A DNA stretch of 64,000 nt from Vreelandella nanhaiensis (GTDB lineage: Bacteria > Pseudomonadota > Gammaproteobacteria > Pseudomonadales > Halomonadaceae), in NCBI RefSeq assembly GCF_003990185.1, contig NZ_RZHF01000008.1, positions 124,917 to 188,916 of the forward strand. Direction: 5' to 3'. The notes under the pieces were generated by a model. It was given only the letters and a program-made list of their open reading frames with translations. It had not been told where the DNA came from and did not search any database. The translations under genes were made by a program, and so were the position numbers. Positions 43,443-52,327 of this stretch are shown piece after piece; position 1 is the stretch's first letter; each line of letters begins with the position of its first letter.

Positions 43443-43989
43443 CTAAAAAATTAACAAGTTTGCAAATAAACTCGATTTCGAGCTATACTTACCATCTAGT
43501 TGCATATTTATTTTTCCGGCTAGCACTTTGGACGATTTTTCTAATACAATTACTTCGACATGTATTTATGCGTGCCGCCATTAATAACTACTCTTTATTA
43601 ACGGGCTCACGAAGGCTAGTCGGAAACCTGTCCCTTAGCTACAGATACACTAGGCAGTAATACGACAACTTCTCAATATTGTGCACCAGGTAGCAGTATA
43701 GCTGTCATTAGTTCTTCACCTACTTATTAGCTCGCAAAATAACCGGTTAAGTATTTCCGCTGAGCCAAATACGAATTCCACTACAGGCATGCGATATCAA
43801 CCTCTAGCCTTTTAATTTAGTGACAATGAACTATTTAAATACTTTTAATCAAACAGCAATACAATGGCTCGAAAAGTTAACGAAAAAAGTAACTCATAAT
43901 ACATAATTAATTTTTAAATAAATTTAGACGCTACCTCAAAGTAAGATAAAAAACTCTCTTATAACCTTAAATTGAGGATTTCATGTCTC
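43443..43989. other. AT-rich stretch without a convincing gene
   Basis: About 550 bases between two leftward genes. A 66-codon plus-strand frame at 43460-43660 has no clear start signal or recognisable product. No repeat or RNA structure stands out. Confidence 0.5.
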
Positions 43990-44655
43990 TTACCTAATAT
44001 TCGGTGAGGGAACTGCTGATATTCCTTGCTCTTTAGCTGCTTTCTCCTGAACTAGTAAAGCTCGTTGATAAGCCTCTCTCAACGCCAAACTTTTCCAATA
44101 CCGTGAAACTTCCGGTTTGAATTTTTCACTCAATCCGAGATGACTTGCAAGCATGAGCGCATAGCCAATCGATATATCCGCAGCAGTAAAGCGATCTGCA
44201 CTAATGAATTCCTTTCCGCTTAATTTTCCTTCGAGTGATTTTAATCTTGACAAAAACCACTTAGCATAATCCTCTGCAACTTGTATATTTCGCCGCTCTT
44301 CCACTTCAAAATACTTGTATCTAAGAATCAGGGTCTGGGGAAAAGTTAATGTAGCTTCACCAAAGTGGAGATAATTAATATAATCGGAAAAACCGAGGTC
44401 ACTTGATAAAACATCCAAGTTTTTTTCCGAGTAAACCGCAGCCAAATATTGACACATCGCTACAGATTCTGTCATAAACACTTCTCCATCAGTTAGCGCT
44501 GGAATAGTACCTAAATTATTAACTTGCAGGTAATCTTTCTCACGTAATCGGGGAGGAAAGTCATGCATCTTCAGTTTATAAGGCAAGCCCAGCTCCTCCA
44601 GCATCCAGAGAGGGCGAAATGACCTAGCGCTCATGCAGTGATGCAATATAATCAT
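43990..44655 (-). CDS. Glutathione S-transferase
   Basis: This 221-residue cytosolic GST has an N-terminal thioredoxin-like domain (residues 1-80: HHCMSARSFRPLWMLEELGL, NNLGTIPALTDGEVFMTESVA). An all-alpha C-terminal domain follows, with the N-capping motif FTAADISIGYALML. The SARSFRPLW segment places a Ser/Cys or Arg rather than Tyr near the catalytic position, as in beta/theta-like bacterial GSTs. It is the last gene of the leftward 2-oxoacid dehydrogenase cluster, 131 bases after the acyl-CoA synthetase. It could cleave an ether or thioester, or detoxify an electrophilic intermediate. Confidence 0.87.
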   Translation of the reverse strand: MIILHHCMSARSFRPLWMLEELGLPYKLKMHDFPPRLREKDYLQVNNLGTIPALTDGEVFMTESVAMCQYLAAVYSEKNLDVLSSDLGFSDYINYLHFGEATLTFPQTLILRYKYFEVEERRNIQVAEDYAKWFLSRLKSLEGKLSGKEFISADRFTAADISIGYALMLASHLGLSEKFKPEVSRYWKSLALREAYQRALLVQEKAAKEQGISAVPSPNIR

Positions 44656-44786
44656 TATTATTTCTCTTATGTCATGATTATCGATAATGTAAATTTTAAC
44701 AAGAAGAGACAGGTTGTATCCTGCATCGTCCTGTGACTCATGGGCCGCCCTATCTTTCGGACTGTTCGCCTTTTGACTCTACTTTT

Positions 44787-46403
44787 TCAAAGGTTTCTAA
44801 GCTTGCTTCTGACTATTTTTCCTGTTGCAGTCTGAGGAAGCTCATCAATAAAAACAATTTCTCTAGGATACTCATGAGCTGCCAAGTTTCTCTTTACGTG
44901 GTTCTTTAGCTCATTGGAAAGCTCTTCTGTAACCATATAACTTTTTGATAAAACCACAAATGCCTTGACGATCTCAGTCCTTAAAGCATCTGGTTTCCCT
45001 ACGACTGCAACCATCCGTACGGCAGGATGCCGTAACAGACAATTCTCAATAGGTGCAGGCCCGATTCTATAACCAGCGCTAGTAATGACATCGTCATCTC
45101 TACCAAAAAATTCAAAATAGCCGTCTTCATCCTGTCTCCCCATATCCCCCGTCAAGAGCCATTCACCCACAAATTTTGCCCTGGTGGCATCAGGGCTACC
45201 CCAATACTCCAGGAACATGACGGGATCAGGTGAGCGTACCGCAATATTTCCTATCTCATTAGGCCCTAGGACCCTGCCATCGTTATCAACAATAGCTACC
45301 CCATGACCTGGCACTGCCTTGCCGATCGACCCTGGCCGATGGACGCCAAGACAGCCGCAGGAGGACACTACGACATTGCACTCGGTCTGACCGTAAAACT
45401 CATTGATGGTAAGCCCAAAAACACGTTTCCCCCAGTCCAATAGTTCTTCACCCAGTGCCTCCCCTCCACTGGCAATACTCCTAACTTTCAAGTCCCATCT
45501 TTTTTCAGGAGATTCCACTTGCCGCATCATCTTGAGTGCAGTAGGAGGGAGAAACATATTCCGAATTCCGTAACGCTCAATTAGCGTGAATGCCTCTTCA
45601 GCATTGAATTTCAACATTCGTCTCGCCACAACCGGAATACCGAAATACAAGGAAGGTAGAAGCACATCAAACAACCCCCCTATCCAGGCCCAGTCTGCAG
45701 GAGACCACATAATATCGTCTTGCTGGGGAAACAAGTCATGAGAAACCTGGACCCCCGGTATATGTCCAATCAGCACATTATGCCCGTGAACTGCGCCTTT
45801 TGAACTTCCTGTCGTTCCTGATGTATAAACTATGACGGCAGGATCAATAGCCAAGCTGTTCCGGGTTTCGAACTGGTCGCTACAACCTTCCAATTCACTA
45901 TGCAGGTCTAAAGCCCCTAGGCTACCTGCCCCGTCATCAATGGAATAAATAACCGTCAGGTGATCCAGCGAAGCATGAATACCGGCAAGGCGCTCAAGCC
46001 CCCTTGCATCGGTTATCACTGTACTCATTTGACAATCTTGCATTCTATGCAAGAGAGCATCGGGCCCGAAAAGGCTGAACAAGGGAACCGCAATAGCGCC
46101 AAGCTTGTAACAAGCAATATGGGAATAAGCTGTTTCTGCGCATTGTGGCAGATATATGCCCACCCGATCGCCTACCGAAACCCCCTGGTTCACAAGACTA
46201 TTAGCCAAGCGATTCGCCATGGACTGTAAGACCGCGAAACTAATCTCCTGATTTTCTCCTTGCTCATCGACTTCTATAAGAGCAATTCGGCCCGGATCGC
46301 TCGCCCATCGATCACAGCAAACCTCGGCAATATTCAAGCGCTCGTCACAAGGCCAGAGAAAGCTATTGGCTATTTCATTGTAAGTAGTAGCACTGCCAAT
46401 CAT
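44787..46403 (-). CDS. AMP-binding acyl-CoA synthetase
   Basis: This roughly 538-residue adenylate-forming enzyme activates a carboxylic acid to its CoA ester. The P-loop YTSGTTGSSKGAVHGH, FYGQTECN, the hinge GDMGRQDEDGYFEFFGRDDD and the C-terminal Lys in PQTATGKIVRSKLR are all present. It resembles medium-chain acyl-CoA synthetases. ATG at 46403 (MIGSATTYNEIANSFLW) follows AAGGAAAAGC and is preferred to a longer frame. It lies 81 bases after the aldehyde dehydrogenase gene, which would supply its carboxylate. The acyl group is unknown. Confidence 0.9.
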   Translation of the reverse strand: MIGSATTYNEIANSFLWPCDERLNIAEVCCDRWASDPGRIALIEVDEQGENQEISFAVLQSMANRLANSLVNQGVSVGDRVGIYLPQCAETAYSHIACYKLGAIAVPLFSLFGPDALLHRMQDCQMSTVITDARGLERLAGIHASLDHLTVIYSIDDGAGSLGALDLHSELEGCSDQFETRNSLAIDPAVIVYTSGTTGSSKGAVHGHNVLIGHIPGVQVSHDLFPQQDDIMWSPADWAWIGGLFDVLLPSLYFGIPVVARRMLKFNAEEAFTLIERYGIRNMFLPPTALKMMRQVESPEKRWDLKVRSIASGGEALGEELLDWGKRVFGLTINEFYGQTECNVVVSSCGCLGVHRPGSIGKAVPGHGVAIVDNDGRVLGPNEIGNIAVRSPDPVMFLEYWGSPDATRAKFVGEWLLTGDMGRQDEDGYFEFFGRDDDVITSAGYRIGPAPIENCLLRHPAVRMVAVVGKPDALRTEIVKAFVVLSKSYMVTEELSNELKNHVKRNLAAHEYPREIVFIDELPQTATGKIVRSKLRNL

Positions 46404-46484
46404 TTGCTTTTCCTTGAATATTAGCTTGGTTTTAGTGGCATGCGATATACATCGCCAGCTGTTAAGGTCTATCAATTGGATGCC

Positions 46485-47936
46485 CTAAAAACCACCTTGA
46501 CACATATATTTTAATTCCATGAACTCATCAAGCCCGTATTTGGAGCCCTCCCGGCCAATTCCCGACTGCTTGATGCCACCAAACGGTGCCACCTCAGAGG
46601 AAACGACACCGGCATTGGCACCAACGATTCCATATTCTAGCGCTTCCGTCACACGCCAGATGCGCGAAGCGCTTTCTGTATAGAAATAAGCTGACAATCC
46701 TGCCTCACACTCATTGGCCAGGCGCAGCACCTCGTCTTCACTGCTGAATTTGGCAATCGCCAACACCGGGCCGAAGATTTCCTCGTTTGCCAATTGCATC
46801 GATTCGGTGACACCGGTAAGCAATGTCGGCTCGTAGAAATTGCCTCCGTGTGCATGTCGCTTACCGCCAACTATCACCTTGGCACCGTGAGCCACGGCAT
46901 CCTGCACCAAGCGATCCACCTTGTCGACTGCTCGACTATTGATCAGTGGGCCCTGATTGACCTCTTTTTCCAAGCCACTGCCTACCTTAAGGCGGCTCAC
47001 TTTCGCCGTCAGCTTGTTGACATAGTCATCAAAAATGGCCTCGTGCACGAACACCCTATTGGCACAGACACAGGTTTGCCCGGAATTGCGAAACTTGGAT
47101 TGGATTAAACCTTCCACTGCGGCATCGAGCTCAGCATCGTCAAATACAATGAATGGTGCATTCCCTCCCAGCTCCAGCGACAGCTTTTTCACGGTTGGCG
47201 CCGACTGTTCCATCAAAAGACGCCCCACGGCGGTCGAGCCGGTAAAAGTAAGCTTTCGTACGACTGGGGATGCGGTGAGCTCCTTACCGATAATAACAGG
47301 ATCCCCCGTCAGCACATTGAACACACCGGCGGGAACGCCAGCCCGTTCCGCAAGCTCGGCCAATGCTAACGCTGAATGAGGTGTTTCATTAGGGGGGCGA
47401 ACCACGATCGTACATCCAGCCGCCAGCGCTGGCGCAACCTTGCGTGTAATCAATGCACTGGGGAAATTCCAAGAAGTGATGGCAGCACAGACGCCGATCG
47501 GTTGTCTGATGACGAACAGCCGCTTGTCTGATTGGGTTTGTGGAATCACATCTCCATAGCTACGTTTGGCCTCTTCCAAAAACCACTCGATGTAAGACGC
47601 GGCATAGAGTATTTCACCATGCGCCTCGGCAAACGGCTTACCCTGCTCTGTGGTCAATATCAGCGCCAAATCGTTAATGTTCTCTTTGACCAGCTCGTAC
47701 CAGCGTCGAAGAATTTCACCACGCGCTTTACCTGTCTTGCGGCGCCAGGCCTCACCGCTTCGTTCAGCCGCCGCGACCGCACGCCGTACTTCGACAGCTC
47801 CAAGACTTGGACATGTACCGACCGCGCTTTCGTCAAATGGGTTGGTCACTGCCAAAACACTACCGTCGTCGGCATCACACCACTGACCATCAATGTAGCT
47901 CTGCTGGCGGAAAAGTTCAGGGTCGTTGAGTTTCAT
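46485..47936 (-). CDS. Aldehyde dehydrogenase (succinate-semialdehyde dehydrogenase-like)
   Basis: The 483-residue NAD(P)+-dependent aldehyde dehydrogenase has oxyanion Asn157 (SWNFP), catalytic Glu255 (LELGGNAP) and nucleophile Cys289 (NSGQTCVCANR). The overall pattern is like GabD. At the usual cofactor-binding Lys of the KPA motif it has Arg180 (VVRPPNETP), an uncommon change that may alter NAD/NADP preference. It lies between the Lpd gene and the acyl-CoA synthetase gene of the same operon, so it probably oxidises an aldehyde formed in this pathway. The true substrate is unknown. Confidence 0.92.
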   Translation of the reverse strand: MKLNDPELFRQQSYIDGQWCDADDGSVLAVTNPFDESAVGTCPSLGAVEVRRAVAAAERSGEAWRRKTGKARGEILRRWYELVKENINDLALILTTEQGKPFAEAHGEILYAASYIEWFLEEAKRSYGDVIPQTQSDKRLFVIRQPIGVCAAITSWNFPSALITRKVAPALAAGCTIVVRPPNETPHSALALAELAERAGVPAGVFNVLTGDPVIIGKELTASPVVRKLTFTGSTAVGRLLMEQSAPTVKKLSLELGGNAPFIVFDDAELDAAVEGLIQSKFRNSGQTCVCANRVFVHEAIFDDYVNKLTAKVSRLKVGSGLEKEVNQGPLINSRAVDKVDRLVQDAVAHGAKVIVGGKRHAHGGNFYEPTLLTGVTESMQLANEEIFGPVLAIAKFSSEDEVLRLANECEAGLSAYFYTESASRIWRVTEALEYGIVGANAGVVSSEVAPFGGIKQSGIGREGSKYGLDEFMELKYMCQGGF

Positions 47937-48018
47937 TACTCGTCCTCAATTTTTTATCTCGCTGCCCAGGGAACATCCATAAGCTTTACTTGTGCGGCAA
48001 AATGGGCATTTTCTCAAT

Positions 48019-49419
48019 TCAGATATGCAACGTGCGGTCGAAGGCGACTAGCACCGATTCATGCAAGCCTTCGCTCAAGGTCGGGTGCGGAAAGATGGTA
48101 TGCATGAGCTCACTTTCCGTTGTTTCCAGGCTGCGTGCTGTCGCGTAAGTCGCAATCAATTCAGTCACATCCGGCCCAACCATATGAGCCCCAAGCAGCT
48201 CGCCACTAGATTCGTCGAATACCGTCTTTATCATTCCGTCCGTATCCCCCAGCGACAGTGCCTTGCCGTTCCCGGAAAAGAGAAAACGACCCACGGTCAC
48301 CATAAAGCCTTGCGCTCGCGCTTGCGCCTCTGTGAGCCCCACGCTTGCTACCTGAGGGTGACTATAGATACAGCTCGGCACCGCACCGGGATCCAATGCA
48401 CGAGCGTCCGGTAGTCCGGCAATCCGCTCGACACAAGCGACACCTTCATGAGAAGCCTTATGTGCCAGCCATGGTGGCCCCGCAACGTCACCGATGGCAT
48501 AGAGCCCCGGTTCGTCCGTACGAGACCACTGATCCACCAGAAGATGACCTTTTTCGACTTGTGCCCGCGTGTTTTCAAGCCCCAGATCTTCCACATTGCC
48601 GACGATGCCGACTGCGACGATGACACGCTCCGCATTTACCTGGCACGTCTTGCCCGCCTGGTCGAAGTGAATCTCGATACCAGAAGTGTTGGGCACTGCC
48701 TGCTGCAGATTGATACCGCTACGAACATCAAGGCCTTGGCTGCACAGTAGGTCCTTGACCTTGGCGGAAATTTCATCGTCTTCATGAGGCAGAATACGAT
48801 CCGCGCTTTCTAGCAGCGTCACCTCGCTTCCCAGGGTAGCGAAGAAACTGGCGAATTCGACGCCGATGGCACCGGCACCAATGACAGCCAATGTCTTGGG
48901 TATCGACTTGGGAGTCATGGCCTCACGTGCCGTCCAGACTCGTTCATCGTCGAGATCGAGGCTTGGCAGCATGCGCGGTCTCGCCCCGGTCGCCAGAATG
49001 ATATGTTCGGCAGTGATCAACGTACGCTCTTCTCCGCACTCGACTTCGAGCTTGCCGGAACCGAGCAGGCGGGCATGGCCGCAAAGACTCGTCACGTTAT
49101 TCTTCTTCAAAAGCCCACGGACTCCCTGATTGAGCTGCGAGGCTACCGTACGTGAGCGCTTGACGGCAGTTTCCAAGTCGAACCGTGGCGGCGAGTCCAG
49201 CAATACACCATATGCAGCGCCCTGTTGGGCGGTTCGCAGAACCTCAGCCGAGCGTAATAGCGTCTTGGTGGGGATACAGCCCCAATTGAGGCATACTCCT
49301 CCGAACTCAGCCTTTTCCACGATAGCGACACGAAACCCCAGTTGAGCGGCCCGAATCGCGGCCACATAGCCACCGGGACCGGCTCCTACCACGACAAGCT
49401 GGTACTCGCTGACTTTCAT
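48019..49419 (-). CDS. lpdA: Dihydrolipoyl dehydrogenase (E3)
   Basis: This 466-residue flavoprotein disulfide reductase re-oxidises the lipoyl arm of the E2. The FAD site is VVGAGPGGYVAAIRAAQLG, the redox pair is Cys43/Cys48 in GVCLNWGCIPTK, the NAD site GAGAIGVEFAS is present, and the C-terminal His-Glu motif is FPHPTLSEGLHESV. ATG at 49419 follows AAGGAGGCACTG. It starts 10 bases after the E2 stop and is a dedicated E3 of the cluster, distinct from any housekeeping copy. Confidence 0.95.
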   Translation of the reverse strand: MKVSEYQLVVVGAGPGGYVAAIRAAQLGFRVAIVEKAEFGGVCLNWGCIPTKTLLRSAEVLRTAQQGAAYGVLLDSPPRFDLETAVKRSRTVASQLNQGVRGLLKKNNVTSLCGHARLLGSGKLEVECGEERTLITAEHIILATGARPRMLPSLDLDDERVWTAREAMTPKSIPKTLAVIGAGAIGVEFASFFATLGSEVTLLESADRILPHEDDEISAKVKDLLCSQGLDVRSGINLQQAVPNTSGIEIHFDQAGKTCQVNAERVIVAVGIVGNVEDLGLENTRAQVEKGHLLVDQWSRTDEPGLYAIGDVAGPPWLAHKASHEGVACVERIAGLPDARALDPGAVPSCIYSHPQVASVGLTEAQARAQGFMVTVGRFLFSGNGKALSLGDTDGMIKTVFDESSGELLGAHMVGPDVTELIATYATARSLETTESELMHTIFPHPTLSEGLHESVLVAFDRTLHI

Positions 49420-49429
49420 CAGTGCCTCC

Positions 49430-50698
49430 TTATACGAGCAGGTTGAGAGGGTCTTCGATAAGTTCACGCAGCACGGCGAGGAAACACGCACCGACCGCGC
49501 CATCTATGACGCGGTGGTCGGCAGACAAGGTCAGGGTCATCATCTCGCCGACAGCAAGCTCGTTGTCGCGAACGATCGGCCGTTTCTCAATCGCACCGAC
49601 GGCAAGTATGGCGGCTTGCGGAGGGTTGATGATGGCGGCAAAATCACGAATTCCGTACATGCCAAGATTACTGATGGTAAACCCGCCTCCCTGATACTCG
49701 GATGGAGCCAGCCGGCCAGCACGGGCACTCTCGGCAAGTTCACGTAGCGTGGTGGTAATCTCGGCTAGCCCCATTCGATCCGCCTGGCGAAGTACCGGTG
49801 TTACCAGGCCGCCTTCGGTAGCGACGGCTACCGCGACATCTACCTCCTGATACCGTATCGTCGCCTCATTCGTCCACGATGCATTCACCTCTGGAACCCG
49901 ACGTAACGATCGGGCAACGGCATAGATCAGAATATCGTTGGCCGAAAGCTTGAATGCCGGGCTAGCTTCTGCCCCCTTGGCGTTGAGGCGACTACGCAAC
50001 GTCAGCAGCTCGCCGACGTCACAATCGACCGTCAGGTAGAAGTGAGGCACCTCGCGCTTGGATTCAGAAAGTCGACTGGCGATAGTTCGGCGCATAGCGG
50101 TGTGGGGTATTGTCTGGATACGTGAATCCATATGCGCCTTGGAGTCCCTCTGGTCCGCTGGCGCCGGCTCGCTTATCGCCCGCTCAACGTCAATCCGTAC
50201 GACCCGGCCGTGCGGCCCACTTCCCTGGATATCAGCCACATCAATACCATGTTCCCGCCCAAGGCGGCGAGCTAATGGACTGGCGAATACTCGGCCCTGC
50301 TCACGTGGAGGCGTCTCGAGCTGGGGCCCCGGCATAGTACTGGCGACCGACGTAGGATTGGCGACTGACATAGTCTTGGCGGCCAGCATAGAGTGTTCAT
50401 GGGCTGGTGCCTCGTCGACTGTTGGTGCCTCGTCTTCTGAAGGCAACGTCGCTGCGCCCTCTTCGATAAGCATCGCGATGATCGTATCTACTGCAACATT
50501 GCTCGTCCCGGCAGGCACTAGTATCTTGCCAAGGGTGCCAGCATCGAAGGACTCGATCTCCAGCATCGCCTTGTCGGTTTCCACCTCGGCTATTGCTTCT
50601 CCAATGTCGATCCAGTCACCTTCCTGCTTGAGCCAGCGCACCAGTGTGCCTTCCGTCATGCCTGGCGTTGGTGCCGGCATCTTGATGTCAACCGTCAT
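49430..50698 (-). CDS. 2-oxoacid dehydrogenase E2 (dihydrolipoamide acyltransferase)
   Basis: The 422-residue E2 has one lipoyl domain (lipoyl-Lys43 in VETDKAMLEIES), an Ala/Pro/Thr-rich linker, a peripheral-subunit-binding domain (ASPLARRLGREHGIDVADIQ), and a catalytic domain ending ADHRVIDGAVGACFL with His395 and Asp399. It hands the acyl group to CoA. The organisation is like AcoC or pyruvate E2s with one lipoyl domain. AAGGAGAGAATAG precedes the ATG. Between it and the E1 gene lie an SDR and a regulator gene. Confidence 0.93.
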   Translation of the reverse strand: MTVDIKMPAPTPGMTEGTLVRWLKQEGDWIDIGEAIAEVETDKAMLEIESFDAGTLGKILVPAGTSNVAVDTIIAMLIEEGAATLPSEDEAPTVDEAPAHEHSMLAAKTMSVANPTSVASTMPGPQLETPPREQGRVFASPLARRLGREHGIDVADIQGSGPHGRVVRIDVERAISEPAPADQRDSKAHMDSRIQTIPHTAMRRTIASRLSESKREVPHFYLTVDCDVGELLTLRSRLNAKGAEASPAFKLSANDILIYAVARSLRRVPEVNASWTNEATIRYQEVDVAVAVATEGGLVTPVLRQADRMGLAEITTTLRELAESARAGRLAPSEYQGGGFTISNLGMYGIRDFAAIINPPQAAILAVGAIEKRPIVRDNELAVGEMMTLTLSADHRVIDGAVGACFLAVLRELIEDPLNLLV

Positions 50699-50822
50699 CT
50701 ATTCTCTCCTTAACCAACATTCGCACACTTTTTTGTACACTGACTGATTAGTGGGCTCGAAAAGCCTGCTGTGCCGTCACACAACCTCTTACTGATTCCT
50801 CGTATTCTTACCGAGGGACAGC

Positions 50823-51518
50823 TCAACCTCTTAATACCCCCGCATGCTCGATAAAATGTGCTGCGTCCTGAATGTCCGCGACTACTGCGTCACGAGCAGC
50901 CGCTGCGTCACGGCATTCCAGTGCCGCAACCAGACGTAAGTGATGATGAAACGACTCCATGTTTTCTACTTCCCGCACCTTTGTACTCATGCTCAGCGAG
51001 AACACAGGCGCCACTTGAACCCATAATCCTTCGATTATGGAAACGAGTACGGGCATGCCTGACTCGCTGTACAGCGTAAAATGCAATTCCCGATTCGCCT
51101 CCACCATATCCTCAGTACTGACTACTTCAGCCCGCGCTATAGCTTCGTATCTGTCCTTGGCGCCATAGATCTCGGCCAAGGCTGCTGATGGCAGCTTCAC
51201 CGCTGCGGCCTCTGTTGCCAAACCTTCAAGGCTGCAGCGAATTGCAACGATCTCACGAAATTGCGCCAGGCTCGGTGTGGGCACACACAGTGTCCGATTG
51301 GGCAGCATCTCAAGGGCTCGCTCGGACACCAGGCGACGAACCGCATCGCGAACCGGCATCGGACTGGTACCAATTGATTCGGCAAGGCCTCTCAGGGTTA
51401 CTTTCTCACCAGGCGCGATGGCTCCCGATAGCAGCAATTTCTTGAGATCCAGATAGACCTGATCTGCCAAGCTCTTGCGCTGATAGCGCCCCAGGCGCCC
51501 TTCTATTTTATTAGCCAC
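50823..51518 (-). CDS. GntR-family (FCD) regulator inside the dehydrogenase cluster
   Basis: The 231-residue regulator has an N-terminal winged HTH (ADQVYLDLKKLLLSGAIAPG and LRGLAESIGTSPMPVRDAVR). An all-helical FCD domain follows with REIVAIRCSLEGLATEAA, RELHFTLYSESGMPVLV and the metal-binding FHHHLRLVAAL pattern. It is embedded between the SDR and E2 genes on the same strand, so it is probably autoregulated with the operon. The 18-bp palindrome at 58464-58481 upstream of dctP is a candidate site. Confidence 0.9.
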   Translation of the reverse strand: MANKIEGRLGRYQRKSLADQVYLDLKKLLLSGAIAPGEKVTLRGLAESIGTSPMPVRDAVRRLVSERALEMLPNRTLCVPTPSLAQFREIVAIRCSLEGLATEAAAVKLPSAALAEIYGAKDRYEAIARAEVVSTEDMVEANRELHFTLYSESGMPVLVSIIEGLWVQVAPVFSLSMSTKVREVENMESFHHHLRLVAALECRDAAAARDAVVADIQDAAHFIEHAGVLRG

Positions 51519-51589
51519 GTCGGTCTTCCTGTTTGGGCACTACATCGAGACTGTTTAACAACATTTTTCCATCATCTATTGAATCTTTA

Positions 51590-52318
51590 TCAATTCATGA
51601 ATACTCCACCATTCACATCGAGGGTCGTTCCACAGATGTAGCTGGCAGCGCTTGAACATAGAAAGCTTATCGGTAATGCAATCTCGCGTGGTTCAGCCAG
51701 TCGCTGCAATGGAATGGCGTCGGCATTAAAGGACTGGCCGGTCGTCATACCAGTTGCAGTAGCACCTGGAGCAACGGCATTCACCACCACACCATAGGGT
51801 GCCGCCTTTCGCGCCATCCACTTCACCAGCGCGTTGACACCGCCCTTGGCAGCCACGTAATGGGGGCTCGCCTTGAGCCCTCCCATACGACCGGCAACCG
51901 AGCTAACCAGGACGATATTCCCGCTTCCGCTTTCACACATGCGGGGCAGACAGGCACGCGTCAGATGGAGCACACCCTGAAGATTGACGTCTATCACACG
52001 GTTGAAAACATCGTCCCAACCATCATCGGACCAGTCGTCCCAAGGGCAGAAGCCTGCATTGACCACCACGGCATCAAGTCTATCGAGGCCCTCAATGATG
52101 CGCTCAGTTGCCATCCGATCCGTCACATCGAATCCGTAGGTCTCCACTATCGTCCCGCTTGCCTTCAGCTCTGACGCAAGCTCCAGGGGTTCGACAAGAT
52201 CGGCTAGAACCAGTGATGCGCCAAGTTCCGCGCAAACACGCGCCGTGGCCTCACCGATTCCACCTGCCGCACCGGTGATCAGAACGCTCTTATCCTTTAG
52301 CGAAAATTCGTTTTTCAT
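51590..52318 (-). CDS. Short-chain dehydrogenase/reductase between E1 and the regulator
   Basis: This 242-residue classical SDR has TGAAGGIGEA, VVNAG, the Ser region VLVSSVAGRMGG, YVAAKGG (Tyr-x3-Lys) and the C-terminal SYICGTTLDVNGG. GAGAGGAATAT precedes the ATG. It starts 10 bases after the E1 stop and probably oxidises a hydroxyl to the oxo group used by the dehydrogenase complex, or reduces a side product. The substrate is unknown. Confidence 0.88.
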   Translation of the reverse strand: MKNEFSLKDKSVLITGAAGGIGEATARVCAELGASLVLADLVEPLELASELKASGTIVETYGFDVTDRMATERIIEGLDRLDAVVVNAGFCPWDDWSDDGWDDVFNRVIDVNLQGVLHLTRACLPRMCESGSGNIVLVSSVAGRMGGLKASPHYVAAKGGVNALVKWMARKAAPYGVVVNAVAPGATATGMTTGQSFNADAIPLQRLAEPREIALPISFLCSSAASYICGTTLDVNGGVFMN

Positions 52319-52327
52319 ATATTCCTC

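Noticed and set aside
43460..43660. A 66-residue plus-strand gene
   Set aside because: No ribosome-binding site, no recognisable product, and it lies in an AT-rich spacer.
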